Source: Juglans regia
Taxonomy: Eukaryota; Streptophyta; Magnoliopsida; Fagales; Juglandaceae
DNA length: 64,000 nucleotides
Direction: 5' to 3'
Assembly: GCF_001411555.2 (NCBI RefSeq)
Contig: NC_049905.1
Coordinates: 21,380,097-21,444,096 of the forward strand
Positions within the stretch are counted from its first letter, which is position 1. Each line of letters begins with the position of its first letter. This document shows, piece after piece, positions 38,269 through 51,351 of the stretch. The position numbers and the translations under genes were made by a program. The notes under the pieces were generated by a model. The model was not told the DNA's origin. It did not search any database and saw nothing but the letters and a program-made list of their open reading frames with translations.

Positions 38269-38467
38269 TGATGTGAATGGTGTACTCTACCCACCAACTT
38301 AAGAATAGAATAATTACAAAAACAAATATGCTAAAAACTTTTTTAAAGATTGTCAAATTTCTTTCTTATCCTAACAAGTGAATCATGTTAATTTCCTAAC
38401 CACACACGCTATTATTAGAAACCATTCAAAACCACTAAGTTTGAAATGTATAGTCTCTTCGACTTGA

Positions 38468-41400
38468 TCAAATGGAAATGCTATATGGAACTCCTTTTCC
38501 AGTTACGCCAGGGCTGGAAAATGGCTTCAAAAGCTCATACGGCACAACTCCAGCTCCTACTCTATTCTTCAAACTACTGTTTGCATTCCTTTCATCAATT
38601 ATCCGTTCAAGTTCCCTCAATCTCCCATGGAACCTCTCAAATGCTTCCTTTATGAACGGATCTTCAGCCCACGATGGCTCACTTTTCTCCCCAAGATATT
38701 CCTCGTCGGGTGAATGATTAGACAATATATCCAAAACAGCCATCACTCTTGTTGCTTGAAGCTGTGAAGGGAAGCATTGCAAAAGTGCGTGTTCAGGTTT
38801 TTTCATGAACTTTTTCCATTCTTCTTCAGTTGGGTCTTCTGTGGGCATGTTGGTTCTAGCAATGGTTGGCCGATTAGGAAAGTAGCCCCCGTAAGCATAT
38901 TGACCGAAGTTGGCGGCGGCATGGTGGCCGGAAGTTACCCAAGTGATCGTTGTGAGGATGTTGATTAGGTCTTTTTGGGTTTTGAGAACCGGCCACCATG
39001 GTTCGTCCTTCTTGTCGGCATGTCCAACTGTTCGAATTTCTGTCCACCATGATTGGAGCTCTTGATCAGACTCCACAAGGCTAGGGTTAGGGTAGTAATG
39101 GTTGACATAGTCTGTGACCCATTGTTTGATGGCATCCCAGAGGATGAGACCATCATTGGCGTAGGGGTAGTCTTTGATAGTTAGCCTTAGTCCATGAGGA
39201 GCAGTTGGATCCTCAACGGCCATTCCCCTGCATACACAATTGCAAAAGAGCCGATTGATCTTAAAATATGATATATGAGAATTAGATTATACCCATTAAT
39301 GAAAAGCAATAATATGCCATTTGATTTCCAATAAGTTGCAAAACAAGTTTTCTGTTTGTTAGAGTAGTACTTCTATTTATAATTGATGTGTATTATTCAT
39401 CTTCTACTAATATAATTGTGTTATTCATCTTAGAACATATGAGAATTTAATTATAAGCAAATGCCATTTTAAAAATCTAAATTTAAAAATTGTATATGAT
39501 GTCATGTGTCCCTTCATTAAAAAAATATGTGTTTCTTTGCATGCTCAAAGGACACATGAAAAATTTTTAAATTGGTTGGAGGAGCGATTTGGAAGAAAAC
39601 AGTTTTAATTATTTGATTTTTTATTTTTGAAAATATAAAAGATTGGCTAATTGGAAACTAGGTACCTGTTAATTAGGTCAGCAGGAAGTGACTCCTGGTC
39701 GAACCGCCACTGGAGATCATAGGCGGCAGAGCAGATTTCCATGGAATATTTACCAGGTGCAAATGCAGACTCAATGGTGCCACCTGCATTGATAAGTGCT
39801 TCTCGAGCCAGAGCATTGATCTCCATTGTGTAACGAAAATGAGGGTGCAACAGTCTGTAGATTGGATGCATCACACTAAGTTGCCTATTTGTCGCAATTA
39901 CACAAGGCTCTGTTACACAATGAGTTCTTAGCCTGTAAAAGAGACCAGTCAAATCATTTCCCTCATTAATATAAATCATATTGAGTTTTGCAGGAAAACC
40001 CATAGCAAATAATTAGTTCATAAGGTACTGGGAAATAATATATACCAATGACTAACGAGCTGGTGATAGCCAGAGTCGTGGGCAAGGACATGAGCTTTAG
40101 CAATCCTCCATAGCCAAACTTCTGTTGAATGCCAAGAAGGTGCATAAACTTGCTTCCACTGCGGCTTTCCGTCCATAGGTGGCCGAGTCAGTTCAATCGC
40201 CAGCGGCCTCAAGGTGCCATCTTTAGTTAAGAAGAATAGTGTGCGTGAGCCGTATAGTGTGGTGCCCTTAATCTGTCTTACTTTGTTGACGAATGGTAAT
40301 AACAGGTCGTGATAATCTAGCATAAACAGCTTCTTTTCTTTTAAGGCCTGCATGCATACATTCATGACAATATAATACAGATTTATTTATGATATATATT
40401 TAGTTGACTGATGGCCAATATTCCTGCCTGAAATTTACACGATATGTGCTATATTCTTCTTACCTTTTCAACAGTCATCAGGCCTCCAATTTCTTCCTCA
40501 ATAATTTCTGTCGTGATGGCTGACTCTGGTGGACCGTAGATCTCAGGATCAAGTTTACTCTTCAATGGCCACTCCTGCATAACTTTTTGTGCAACTTTAA
40601 AGCATGCATGGAGTAAAGTAATTGCTTTCTTTAAACAATGCATGCTAGGTACGAATACGCAGCTTTTTCTAGTAAATTTAAGCAAATTAGTCGCAAATCA
40701 TACCGTGATCAACCGTATGCTATATGGGTTGAGACCAGCAAGAGTCTGTCGAGCAAATTCCTCGTCCCTAAACCAAAAGAACTTGTCCCCTGCAAATCCA
40801 AAACAGCACATCAATATGTGTATAATTGCCATCTCATTTAGATCAGAAAGTGTGTGTGTTTGTTTGCATGTGTAAGTTTGCGAAGTTTAATTTTTGTTGG
40901 GGCAGGGGAGTGCGGGATTCTCACTGTTCATAGTTTCGGGGGTCTCAAAGCGGAGCACATCTCCTCCGGTTTTAGAAATGGTTTTAACAAGCCTGGGCAT
41001 GATTGCTTTGAGAAACCCTTCTTGGTCTTCTTCCGATGGCAAGTTAACCCCTTCGGTAAAAAGCGAGTCTATGGCTGTGAAGTATGGGAATCCAAGATCC
41101 CTATCCGAAATCACAACTCCTAGTGATGGCACCAATACTCGCAACACTGAGTATACGGTCTTCGCCGAGAATGTTAGCTGCTTTATCTCCGAGAAGCATT
41201 CATCTCGAGGAACATAAAACCTGCTAGTCATCCTCGTCTCCGACCGTGGATCTGCATATATATTGACGCCGATAGCATGCATGTTCAATGATCAAAGCGA
41301 ACAATTAAAAAAAGAATGAATACGGGCCGGATATATATATATATTTATGATCCCTACATTTTGATAAAATTATTTTCTGTCGATCGGCTCAAGATATGAA

Positions 41401-44042
41401 CATGAAGCTCTACATAAATATGACTATAGAGCAGGCCGAAAATTTTGCAGATCTCTTAAAGTTTCTATCCGAACTTTATATATCTGTCTACATTTATATA
41501 TAGACCAACGTATGAATGTGTCGATGTAGTCATGTACGTATTGCTTATTGGGTTTAATTTCAACTATCAAGCGGAAAAAATATGAAACAAACAATTACAA
41601 AAATCAGTTCAATAAATTATTGGGGAATCCATTCTTTAATTTAATGATCCTTATAGATTCCTGAGTAAAATACTTGAGCAATAAGAATAAGTTTGAATCA
41701 ATTAAATTATGTGATCTTATCTGAATACTACTACTCTAAAGCCTCTACACCACACATTGCGCGGCATAATATGATTTTAATAATAAATTTTAAAATTTTA
41801 ATTTTACAAATCAAATCTTATAATTTAAGTAATGTGAATGGCTATATGTTTAATATACCGAGAATATGATAACTCCTTAAATATCTAATCAGAGTGTGTA
41901 ATTTTAGTGCTATCTGCATGTTGGCAAATGTTTGTTATTTATGAAATTAATAGGCCAATCTTCTCATATATAAGTGGATCCTAAATTATCCATTTAGTAA
42001 TTACAATAATATTATTGGAATATTGATAAAAATACCTGCTTCGGAAAGGGGGCGTCCGGTCCTGCAACGTCGAGGATAGGGGTACTCTTTGCCACCAAGT
42101 ACTGGTCTTTCAAGTTCGAGGCTCTTATCGGGTTCCCCAAGATCATTGTACACATCATAATCGTATATCCTCTCAAATCTCTTAGGTTCTCCTTCACCAT
42201 TTCCTCGCAAACTCTCCAGGTCTTCTTCTCTTAGCCTCCTCAATCCATTTGGTGTTTGTGAGGGCAAGTATGACTGCTCCATTAGAACACGTACATGAAC
42301 TCATCAGATATTTATAAAAAAAAAAAATGTTAGTTTTTTTTCCATGTTTTTGGATATTCTTATGTGCCTGATATATATGTTCTACGTGCATCACGTGCAT
42401 CATGATCCTTTAAGATTTAGAAATTTTTATTTGAATTAATTTAGAAATGAAAGAGAGAGAGAGAGAGAGAGAGAAGAAACCAATTATATATGAACCGACC
42501 ATACGTGAGAGGTCATACCGGAACCTGCATGATCCATATAAATATAAACGAACTATATATGTTTTTCTTGTTCCTTATTGCATATAATTACATGTACTCA
42601 GTGATCATGTATATAATTCCATGTAATTGGACCACATCGTATTGCAGTTTTGGAGTCTATGTTTGGAGTTTTTGAGTCTATGTTTGTCGAATTGGTCCCC
42701 CTTTTATGGTCGAACGCCCGATGATCGATATTAGTAATATTCCAAGGCCGCTAGCTGGTATAAATTAAAGTTAATATTCATGTAATAATCTAAGTCTTAA
42801 GTTTAATTTGTTAAGGCCAAAACTTGTTGAAGTAACTAGCTACCATTTCTATTACTAAAAGAAAAATAATTTGTACAGTTTTGAGTATACAAATCATGCA
42901 CACTCCTTTTGAAAATGAATAATTAAATATGAGATCTACGTAAAAATATTAATTTTTTAATAGTAGACTTTATTATTTTTTTAAATGGAATGTACCAGAC
43001 TTTCGCGTTCTAGAATTCTATTTAGCATTACTTTTCAAATAATTAATTAAGACGATAATTGTTACAAGAAGCTAGGTGATCGATATACATGATATATATG
43101 CAACATGATGCATGCAGTAGTACTACTGCGTACGTACGTACCTTATTGGTAAAAAACACCCTCTTGACAGGATTGTCGAACTTGGAGTGAACCCAGGAGC
43201 GACAGGTCACATTTATGGGGCCTTGAGGGAAGCCATGGATGAGTATAGTCTCTACGAACATCTCCCTGTGGTGCTCATTTTCAACCAACACAGCCCCAAC
43301 CTCTCCAAAATCAACTGGCACTTCAAATTCCGTCTCGTACTTCACCCCCTCCTCCCCTCTCCCCGCCTTGTGTGCATATGCTTCAACCCTTTCTTTCTCT
43401 AATCCCGTCTCTATTTCAATATATACGTCCGTACATGCGAATGTAATATATAATTAATTCACCAAATTAGCCTAATTATATATATATGTATATTAAACAA
43501 AACAGAATTTATATTAAAAATTAAGGGGTGATCCTTTTTTTCTAGTTCCATAATTAACTCAATATTAGTCTTTTTGTTGACTTATTTTTATCCCTTTTAT
43601 AAGAATAATATGTTTCGAGATCTCTCTAATGATACCCGATAAATCCAAAGATGTTGGAATTTTATAATTAACTTATATTAGTCATATATATATATATATA
43701 TATGAAAGATGCATGCTTAATTAGAGTTTTTTCTTAAGGACCCCTTTTTTAAAATTACTGGCAGGACTCACGGTAATTTAGAATTAATTAATTTGATAAT
43801 TAGTATTTAGAACGATTTCAAAAATTTTTACCTAACAAAATAATTTGTGAATTTTATTGGCATGCATATATTAATTATGACGACGTCTTGCCTATTCTGC
43901 AGTACGTCCGTCTGTTGGGACCAAATTCTTAGGGACCAGCGCCTGTGTTCTCTCATTGATCATTTGTCTTCATCTTGTTGCCTGCTAGCTTGTGAAAACT
44001 TATATACGTTACAAATTTAAGCTTAATTTCCATATATGTGTA

Positions 44043-44079
<37 letters not shown>

Positions 44080-45536
44080 CTTTCTAGCTATATATGATCA
44101 TTATGTGAAGTACTAGAAAAGCATGCAATAAATATTAGTCTCTAATGAATAATTAGTTTCTATGGCCAATTAATATATATTTATCAAGAGGATTGGAATG
44201 TTATGCATCATGTTACTATTTATTTTCACGTACAACCCACACTTATAATTATTTTATAGGGTGTTGAGCTGTTTTTTATAGAGTGTGGAGGTATTTTTTA
44301 TAGAGTGTAGAGTGTAGAGTAGTGAATAGTGACTGATGATAAAAAATTTTCATTTATCAAATAACAGAAAAATCACGAACCCCTAGCTAGCTTAATTACT
44401 ATCTTCCCAGTAAATCCATTAATTTTTTTTTTCTAAAAATGATGAAAGAAAATTAAAGAAATCTTTCAATATTATTCTCTTTTAACTTAATTTCTCGAAT
44501 ATCGATCTGTCGATTGTTACGGATCGGAAAACTCGATCGGAACACACCTTTTTCACCTTAATTTGTTCTTGATCTTCGGAGAATTAAGCGCGTTATAGCT
44601 TATTATAAGTTCCTGATAATGCTATATAATATATATAGTACTTGATATATAATGAAACAAAAAAGATTGTACAAGCTGAACTAATCTCATGTCGTCCTGT
44701 TATTCGAACAGTAACGTCGCATAATAAGAACATCAAAACTCACTGAATCAAAATAAAAATAAAAAACAAAAAAATTAGCTGGAACAAGACTCGATCATTA
44801 ACACATGCAGAAAATTAAGTAAGAAATAATTCTCAATCAAGCAGCAAGCTGCCTAAAGTTTCAGCTAATTAGCTGAAAATAGTATAGTTTTTGAACAACA
44901 AATTAATTAAAGGAAACCTGCGGACTGAAATTCAGACCAAAAAGCTTTGAATATTAAATAAAATAAAATAATAAAATAAATAATTCAAATACCATAATTA
45001 AGGGAATTAAAAAATAAACATGAACATGCAAGTTTCAGTAGTAAATTAACGTAGCTAATTTTTCATCCGATATATTGAGTTGGTACGTAGTTGATAGCTT
45101 AGCTAATTAATTAATTAAAAGATCGACAAGGCTTACCGGAATCAAGCTCGGAGCTAACTAACTCCAGGAGGAGTGTTTTACCAAGCAAATCTTTGATATC
45201 ATCAAGCCCTCGCTGTATCCCAAGGTTTGACAAAAACCCACGAACCGTTGGTTGCACGATTACAACGGCTTGAACTCTAATAACAGACTTCTCGGTAGAC
45301 TCGGACGCCGTAGACGTTGTAGGAGTAGGAGTAGTAGTACTAGTGCTAGCAACACTTTTTATGTTGCTAGAAATGAACCCAGTACAGTGAATGGCTTTGT
45401 TGTACTTCTTGCCGATGGAGGATCTTGACCAAATTGGAAGCGAAGAGCTGCCATTGATATGGATGAATGGCTTCTGCAACAGGCCGAAGAGCAGGTCGGT
45501 TTCAGAACTGCGTGACTGGCAAATTCGAGGCAACAT
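38468..45536 (-). CDS. LOX2: Linoleate 13S-lipoxygenase, chloroplastic, nine exons, intact
   Basis: Exons (minus order): 45137-45536, 43142-43410, 42036-42273, 40925-41251, 40704-40789, 40464-40574, 40046-40347, 39666-39932, 38468-39227. All introns are GT-AG. The sum is 2760 nt, giving 919 residues without a stop. It adds O2 to linolenic/linoleic acid at C13, the first step of jasmonate and green-leaf-volatile synthesis in plastids. The Ser/Thr-rich N-terminus suits a transit peptide. The PLAT/C2 domain spans about residues 75-215 and the catalytic domain the rest. Iron ligands are His567 and His572 in [12 protein letters not shown], His769 and Asn773 in [10 protein letters not shown], and C-terminal Ile919 in GVPYSISI. 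Type-2 13-LOX is assigned by the transit peptide and sequence flavour. Intron 1 (1726 bp) and intron 3 (784 bp) are AT-rich and hold nothing else recognised. It is the only complete member of a local array of LOX fragments. Confidence 0.93.
42452..42474. repeat. (GA)n microsatellite in LOX intron 2
   Basis: Uninterrupted GA dinucleotide run of about 11 units. Confidence 0.95.
43684..43703. repeat. (TA)n microsatellite in LOX intron 1
   Basis: About 10 AT units; a longer run lies at 44053-44079 in the same intron. Confidence 0.95.
44053..44079. repeat. (TA)n microsatellite in LOX intron 1
   Basis: About 13 TA units, preceded by an imperfect TATG/TGTA stretch. Confidence 0.95.
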
Positions 45537-45670
45537 TGTTTTAGGGTTTACAGTAGAAGATACCCGCGCGAGTAATTAAGGAACCAGATATCAAGTTGGC
45601 TATATGATAATATGTAGTTCTTGGATAACTGGAATTTGGTATGTGGTTGCTAAGCATTCACTGATCTCTG

Positions 45671-45738
45671 TATATATTGAGAGAGACAAGACCACGATTT
45701 TCATTTGCTCTCATAATACTGTAAGTTTATTTCACGTG
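45671..45738 (-). promoter_or_regulatory. Putative LOX promoter: TATA-like box and G-box
   Basis: A TATATAT at 45671-45677 lies about 135 bases upstream of the LOX ATG. A perfect G-box CACGTG lies at 45733-45738, about 60 bases further upstream. G-boxes bind MYC2-type bHLH factors in jasmonate responses, so this fits feedback induction of a jasmonate-pathway gene. The transcription start was not determined. Confidence 0.45.
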
Positions 45739-46734
45739 AAAATGATGATATATGGAATAATTTGGCAGGATTGCAAAAGGATCCAAGTGAGTTTCATTCA
45801 AGATCTTGATGTACATGACATGACTACCCCAGGAATTTGGTCCCCAACCTAGACCTCCCAAAACGTCTAATTTTCTTTTTTGTTTTTGGTAAATTTAGAT
45901 CAGTTCAGATAGCTAGGCAATTGGAAAATTATAAGTTGGCCGATATATACCATGTACATGTAATCTTTAGTACTTCAATGCATATATACATGCTACTTCC
46001 TGGCTTCTAGTTTCAGCCCGGTTCAAGTGTATATATTGAGCGATAAAAAATAGACATACTTTAAGATAGAGATCATACACGTAAAGTATAAGGTCTCACA
46101 ACTTAAAAATACATGGAGTAATCTAATTACTTTAGAAGGCAAAGAATGGGAACCAATTTAGTAATTAATTACCCTTATAGTCAAATGAAATAGTACTTTA
46201 TGAACTAAATTAGTATACCAGCTTGAAGCATTAATTTTTTTTTAGAAAGAGAATATCGGTACTCCAATTTTATTAATAAATTAACCTATTAGCTTAAAGC
46301 ATCATATTATAATTAATAGAATATTTAAAAGAGTGTTTTTTTATTTTAAGGTAGAATAAACTCCATTCATTTATAACGGGACATTACAATTTTAACCTGT
46401 GACATACAGAATACAAGTCAACTACTACTTAAGGCTCTCCAATATACAAATTTCTTTGTGACTGACATATGGTTTAGTCCATTACTATAATTTTTTACAG
46501 ACAAACATTCTGAGACACAACACTTAGATTTAACAAATCTTACATTCTGTCTTAAGATAGAATTAAACAATCGCACACTCCGTCTAAGATGGAGTAGATA
46601 ATACACTATAGATAAAAATCCAAGAGACTGTGTGTTCTTTTTTTCACCTAAAACAAAGGAAATAATATAAAACATAAAAGATACATGGGAAAATAGTAGA
46701 TTACAACTTGAAAAGTTGTGGATTTATACTTTCA
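45739..46734. other. Intergenic upstream of LOX
   Basis: AT-rich sequence; further LOX regulatory DNA is expected here but no gene is recognised. Confidence 0.5.
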
Positions 46735-47171
46735 ACCTTAGAGGAAATCAAAATGCAAATACTGAGACTGTGGTGACTCGTGAGGGGCACGCACCACACG
46801 GGAAGTACTGTGGAACGTCAGGTTTGAAAAAACCAATGGCCCTGGTCCTGGTAAAGTTGCACATGGTGGCGATAAAGCTCCTCTTGCAGTCGCGCGTGGA
46901 TGTCACGCGCACACTTTGGGTCGTGCATGTGGCTCACGCGCCGCTTCATTCGAGGAGATTCTTCATCCGTTTGAAGGATTGGCACCTTGAAAATATTGCG
47001 ATGGGGCGCATGGTGGTCGCCTGGCTCCAGAGAACAGTAGATCTGTATTTTTCTCTAGAGTGAAAGAAAAAACAAACAAAACTAGAAAAAAAAGAAAAAA
47101 AAATAAAAAAACTAGAGAGAAGAGGGAGGAGGGAAGAGGGATGAGGGAGGGAAGGAGGAGGGAAGGAGGAG
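46735..47171. other. GC-rich unassigned segment ending in a polypurine tract
   Basis: 46760-47040 is distinctly GC-rich against the surroundings, with repeated cacgcg words (gcgcgtggatgtcacgcgcac). It runs into an A-rich stretch and then an almost pure purine tract at 47113-47171 (aggga/ggaggag repeats). It may be the end of an unrecognised retroelement; no protein family is visible. Confidence 0.4.
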
Positions 47172-47519
47172 CCAAAGCTCCAACCCCCTCCTCTGGTCTC
47201 AATTTTGTAGGGTTAATACTAGTATTTTGGTCTACAAATTAATCTTAATTAGTTAAGTAAATTGATCTTGTATGCCCTTACTCGTCTTTGTTTTTATATA
47301 TGTTAGTGGTGCCAAATTAAAGTTGAAAACATTAATGTTGACCAAAGACGTACAAGACGTTTATAGTAAATAATTGTATGGGCTCTTTGTCTCTTTTTAA
47401 ATACAATAACATTTGGTGAGTTTATTGTTTACAAAAACCAAGAATATAGGAAAATGGTAATCATCATATTTGGGCCAATTGGATATATAAGAAGTTACCC
47501 CATCAAAAGAAGGAAAATT

Positions 47520-47556
<37 letters not shown>

Positions 47557-48151
47557 ATATGTAGAGCATATCCTATACACCATTTACATCACTTAAATAA
47601 TTATAAAATTTAATAATTACACCATAGTATCTGTAATGCCCAATAAGTATGATTAATAAAGTGACATAAGTGGACTATTGACACATCTCTAGAAGTTCAT
47701 GATTTTGGTTACATCATGAATATTAGAGTGGTACGAGTTCAATTCATATGTAGAGACCATTAATTAAATACACATGTAAATCCATTATTTTATGATGGGC
47801 AAGATTGGAATCTAGATATTATATATAGGTAATTATGGTTATCACTCTAGATTAATTCATCTTGGCTCTACGCATCCTATCGTAGTTAGGTTTTTTTTTT
47901 TTTAGAGAGTGAACATTGAATGTGGAAGACTGATCCGTTGAGATATGTTCTCTCTACCAAATTTCTACATGAACGTACGGTTTAACATAAGATTTTGGGG
48001 TATTTGGATTCTTCAAATGCAACAGCACAATGATTGCCACTATAATCTAAACGATTTGGAAGATTGGAATAATAGAATATGTAGAGAAAAATGTATTTTG
48101 AAGGATATATATCGTTCGATAATAAATTTTGCATGAAAATCAAACTAAGTT

Positions 48152-48189
<38 letters not shown>

Positions 48190-48194
48190 AAGGT
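47172..48194. other. Intergenic with (TA)n runs
   Basis: AT-rich; contains TA microsatellites at 47523-47555 and 48156-48183. No gene recognised. Confidence 0.6.
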
Positions 48195-48537
48195 TTATGG
48201 GAGGTTTAGATATTAAGTTAAATTGAGATGAAAAGATCGTATAAGAGTTGAAAGTTAAATAAAATATTATTAGAATATTATTTTTATTTTAAAATTTTAA
48301 AAAATTAAATTATTTGTTATAGGCCTCGTTTGTATTCGTAACTTATCTCAACTCACTTCAACGTATCTTATCTCATAATTATAATTTTCTCAAATTCTTA
48401 TATAAAATATAATAAATAATTTAATCTTTTTAAATTTTTATATAAAATATAATAAATAATTTAATTTTTATTTTATTATTTATAAATTATTTTAATCCAT
48501 CTCAACTAATTTCTAAATGTAAACGAATCTTAATTCC
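48195..48537. mobile_element. Two adjoining MITE copies in opposite orientation
   Basis: 48195-48318 carries the gaaagttaaataaaatattattagaat form. 48320-48537 begins cctcgtttgtattcg...atctcaactca and ends ccatctcaactaatttctaaatgtaaacga, the inverted form of the local family. An internal unit, tatataaaatataataaataatttaat, is repeated twice. Confidence 0.65.
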
Positions 48538-48890
48538 CAATGTATATGTATATCCCCGCACGGATGCTCTTGTAAATTTCAAATTATAAACAAGTACTAC
48601 ATATTATATCATGTACTGGACATATAATTTTGCAGATTCTTTGTCGGAGAAAGGACTTCAATCACGTGTATCCATCGATATTCCATGGACCACCTGGGCT
48701 GGAGATCATGTGGATGTACATCTTCCCTGCATGCAGATCTTGAATGCGACTGTTCTTACGTATCATCAAGAGCTAGCTAGCTAGCTGTGGACCACATGCA
48801 TGCATGCTTTGATCTTAATCTTGCAATATAACCAGCTGGGGATTAATTAATAATATTATTAACTGATCACACAGACGATCAGTCAAATTA

Positions 48891-49064
48891 ACGACAGATC
48901 ATCAGCCGGCCTAGTTCGTGATCAGTACTGATCAGATGAAAGTGTGAAGACCAATAAAGTTTTATTGTATTTTTTCAACGACAGATCATCAGCCGGCCGA
49001 GTACGTGATCAGTACTGATCAGATCAAAGTGTGAAAACCAATAAAGTTTTATTGTATTTTTTCC
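48891..49064. repeat. 87-bp tandem duplication, each unit with a 16-bp palindrome
   Basis: Units 48891-48977 and 48978-49064 are nearly identical. Each contains the perfect palindrome TGATCAGTACTGATCA (48919-48934 and 49006-49021) and a downstream aataaagttttatt, itself a near-palindrome. Confidence 0.92.
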
Positions 49065-49644
49065 ACGACGCATGACTTTTTTGTGGGAAAAAATAAACAT
49101 AGTCTTATATCTTCGATCTTTCTTTTTCTTTTTTGACTTTTTCTTCTCCTTGTCTTTTACACAACAACCATTTTGAAGGCCGTACCTTTTTGCATTATTT
49201 GAAAGGGAGAAAAATTTAATTATAAATAATTCTGTATATTAATATATATTTATTTAATATAATTAATCAAAAAATAAATTTTATTAAAAATAATATTAAT
49301 TTAAATTTAAAATATAAAAATAATAATTTTGATATACAGATTAGTATATAAATTTATTTATACATAATAAAACTTTTAAAAGAATGAATCTACACCTTCT
49401 GTTGAAAGTTTCGCTCAGCTAAATTTAAAGGTTTTTTTTATCATATCAATTTTTTAATATTTTTTAAAAAGAAAAAAATTTAGAATATTATTAAATAATA
49501 TTTTTTTAATCTCTAAATTAAAAAATAAATAAATAAATAAAAAGAGAGTGGGAGCTCCGGACGAAATTCCTAACTTTTTCCTATTTAAAATTTACGATAT
49601 GTCATGAATATAAACAGCGTGTACATTCACATAATTCCAACATA

Positions 49645-49683
<39 letters not shown>

Positions 49684-50777
49684 GGTTTGGGTTAAGTTTT
49701 TAAAAAAATATAGAAAAAAATATTAATTTTTATATTGTCTATCTTATAATAATAATAATAATAATAATAAAGTCTTTTAAAATTTAATTTTTATCCAATT
49801 TTAAAAATTTTGAGAGGACCAAGGTCTCCCAAGCCTCTTAATAGAATTAGCAGGAAATATATAATCACAAATAAATAATTGTTTTTGTAATATTTGTGCC
49901 TTTATATATATAATATGTATGTAATATTTTTTTTAATCTAGAATCGAGTTAATATCATTTTACATATAATTGTATAGATGACAAATATACGTTATTTAAA
50001 AATAACAAAATATATTTAATTAATAAATGATATAAATGATATTGGTCATAGGTGGATCGATCCTCCAACGTATAAATTAGCACGTTTGTTTAGTCAGGTA
50101 AATATTTTTTTGATAAAAAGTATATGATTTGGTAAAAAGAAAATTTGATTCTTAAATAATTTAAAGTTAAAAAAATAAATTTTAATAAATATGTTTGGAT
50201 ATTGATAGTTTAGTGACAGGAGGCTTTAATCCTTATCTTGACTTATCATCAATAGGAAACCTAGAAAAGTCTACGTGTAAGCTACAGCATCTTATCGTGG
50301 ATTCATTTAATGAAAATGACAGAAATACAATTCTTTTTATAATTTTTTATATAATTATATTTTAAATAAGATATAATTTTATAAAATAATTTATAAAGAT
50401 AATATAATTTTATATAAACAAACTCATTTTAAAATATTACTGTATAAAAAGTTATAAAAATGATTGTATCATTATTCTTTATGCATATAATTTGTTTTCG
50501 TCAATTTAAATTTTAATAATAAAAAATAATATTTACAATCATACAGTGTGTGAGCATTGTATACTCATTTTAAAATAAATAAATAAATATAAAATACATA
50601 TAAAAAATTTAATTATTTAATAAAGAATTTTTTTTTTTTTTTTTAAAAAACATAACGTTTACATAATTCATAATTTTATATAACATTATTTGATTATATT
50701 ATCACTTTTGAATCAAAAGATGAGATGGAGCCATTCCTTGGAACATGGCCTAAGGATTACCCTATATATGATGCTTA
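49065..50777. other. AT-rich intergenic sequence
   Basis: Very AT-rich, with TA repeats (49648-49681), an AAT run near 49750 and long T tracts near 50630. No gene recognised. Confidence 0.6.
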
Positions 50778-51347
50778 AGAGTATTTTTATTGGATTAGCT
50801 AAATTAAAGTACATTTTTTATGAATGCAATATGAATTTAGCATTTAGCTATTACATTCACATAAGTTTCTATATTGGAATAGCCATTTTTTCATTATATG
50901 ACAATAAAATAATATAAGATGAATTTAATTTTGACTATTCACATCAAATCTCCAAATTGGATTATCCATTTATTCATTATATAGTAATTAGTAATTAATA
51001 ATTTTGAAAATTTTTTAATTTTTTTAATTATGAATTTATTTTATTTTATCATATTTTACTATTCATAATATTATATATTAATTATTAATTGTATTCTAAT
51101 TATATTTTTTCAATTGTCATTTAAAATGGAGAGAGAAATAATTGATATTAAAAAGAGAGAGAAAGAAATAATATAAAAGGGATTTGATGAATGAATAGTA
51201 TGTTCCAAATTTGAAAATTAATTTAGACTTTACTGTAGCTATATTCCTAATATTTGGAATATAGCTAATTCAATGTGAGGGATTTTATGACCTAATAGCT
51301 AAATTCTCATTGGATTTAACTTTTAGCTAATCCAATGAGAATGCTCT
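50778..51347. mobile_element. MITE with about 27-bp terminal inverted repeats
   Basis: The left end AGAGTATTTTTATTGGATTA is inverted at the right as TAATCCAATGAGAATGCTCT. The element is 570 bp and is flanked by TA on both sides (50776-50777, 51348-51349), so Tc1/mariner or Harbinger-type mobilisation is possible. No transposase. Confidence 0.78.
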
Positions 51348-51351
51348 TATG

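Noticed and set aside
46716..47063. 115-codon plus-strand frame in the GC-rich patch
   Set aside because: No family resemblance, and it ends in low-complexity A-rich sequence; not supported as a gene.
50690..50917. 75-codon plus-strand frame
   Set aside because: AT-rich translation overlapping the MITE end; no start context or homology.
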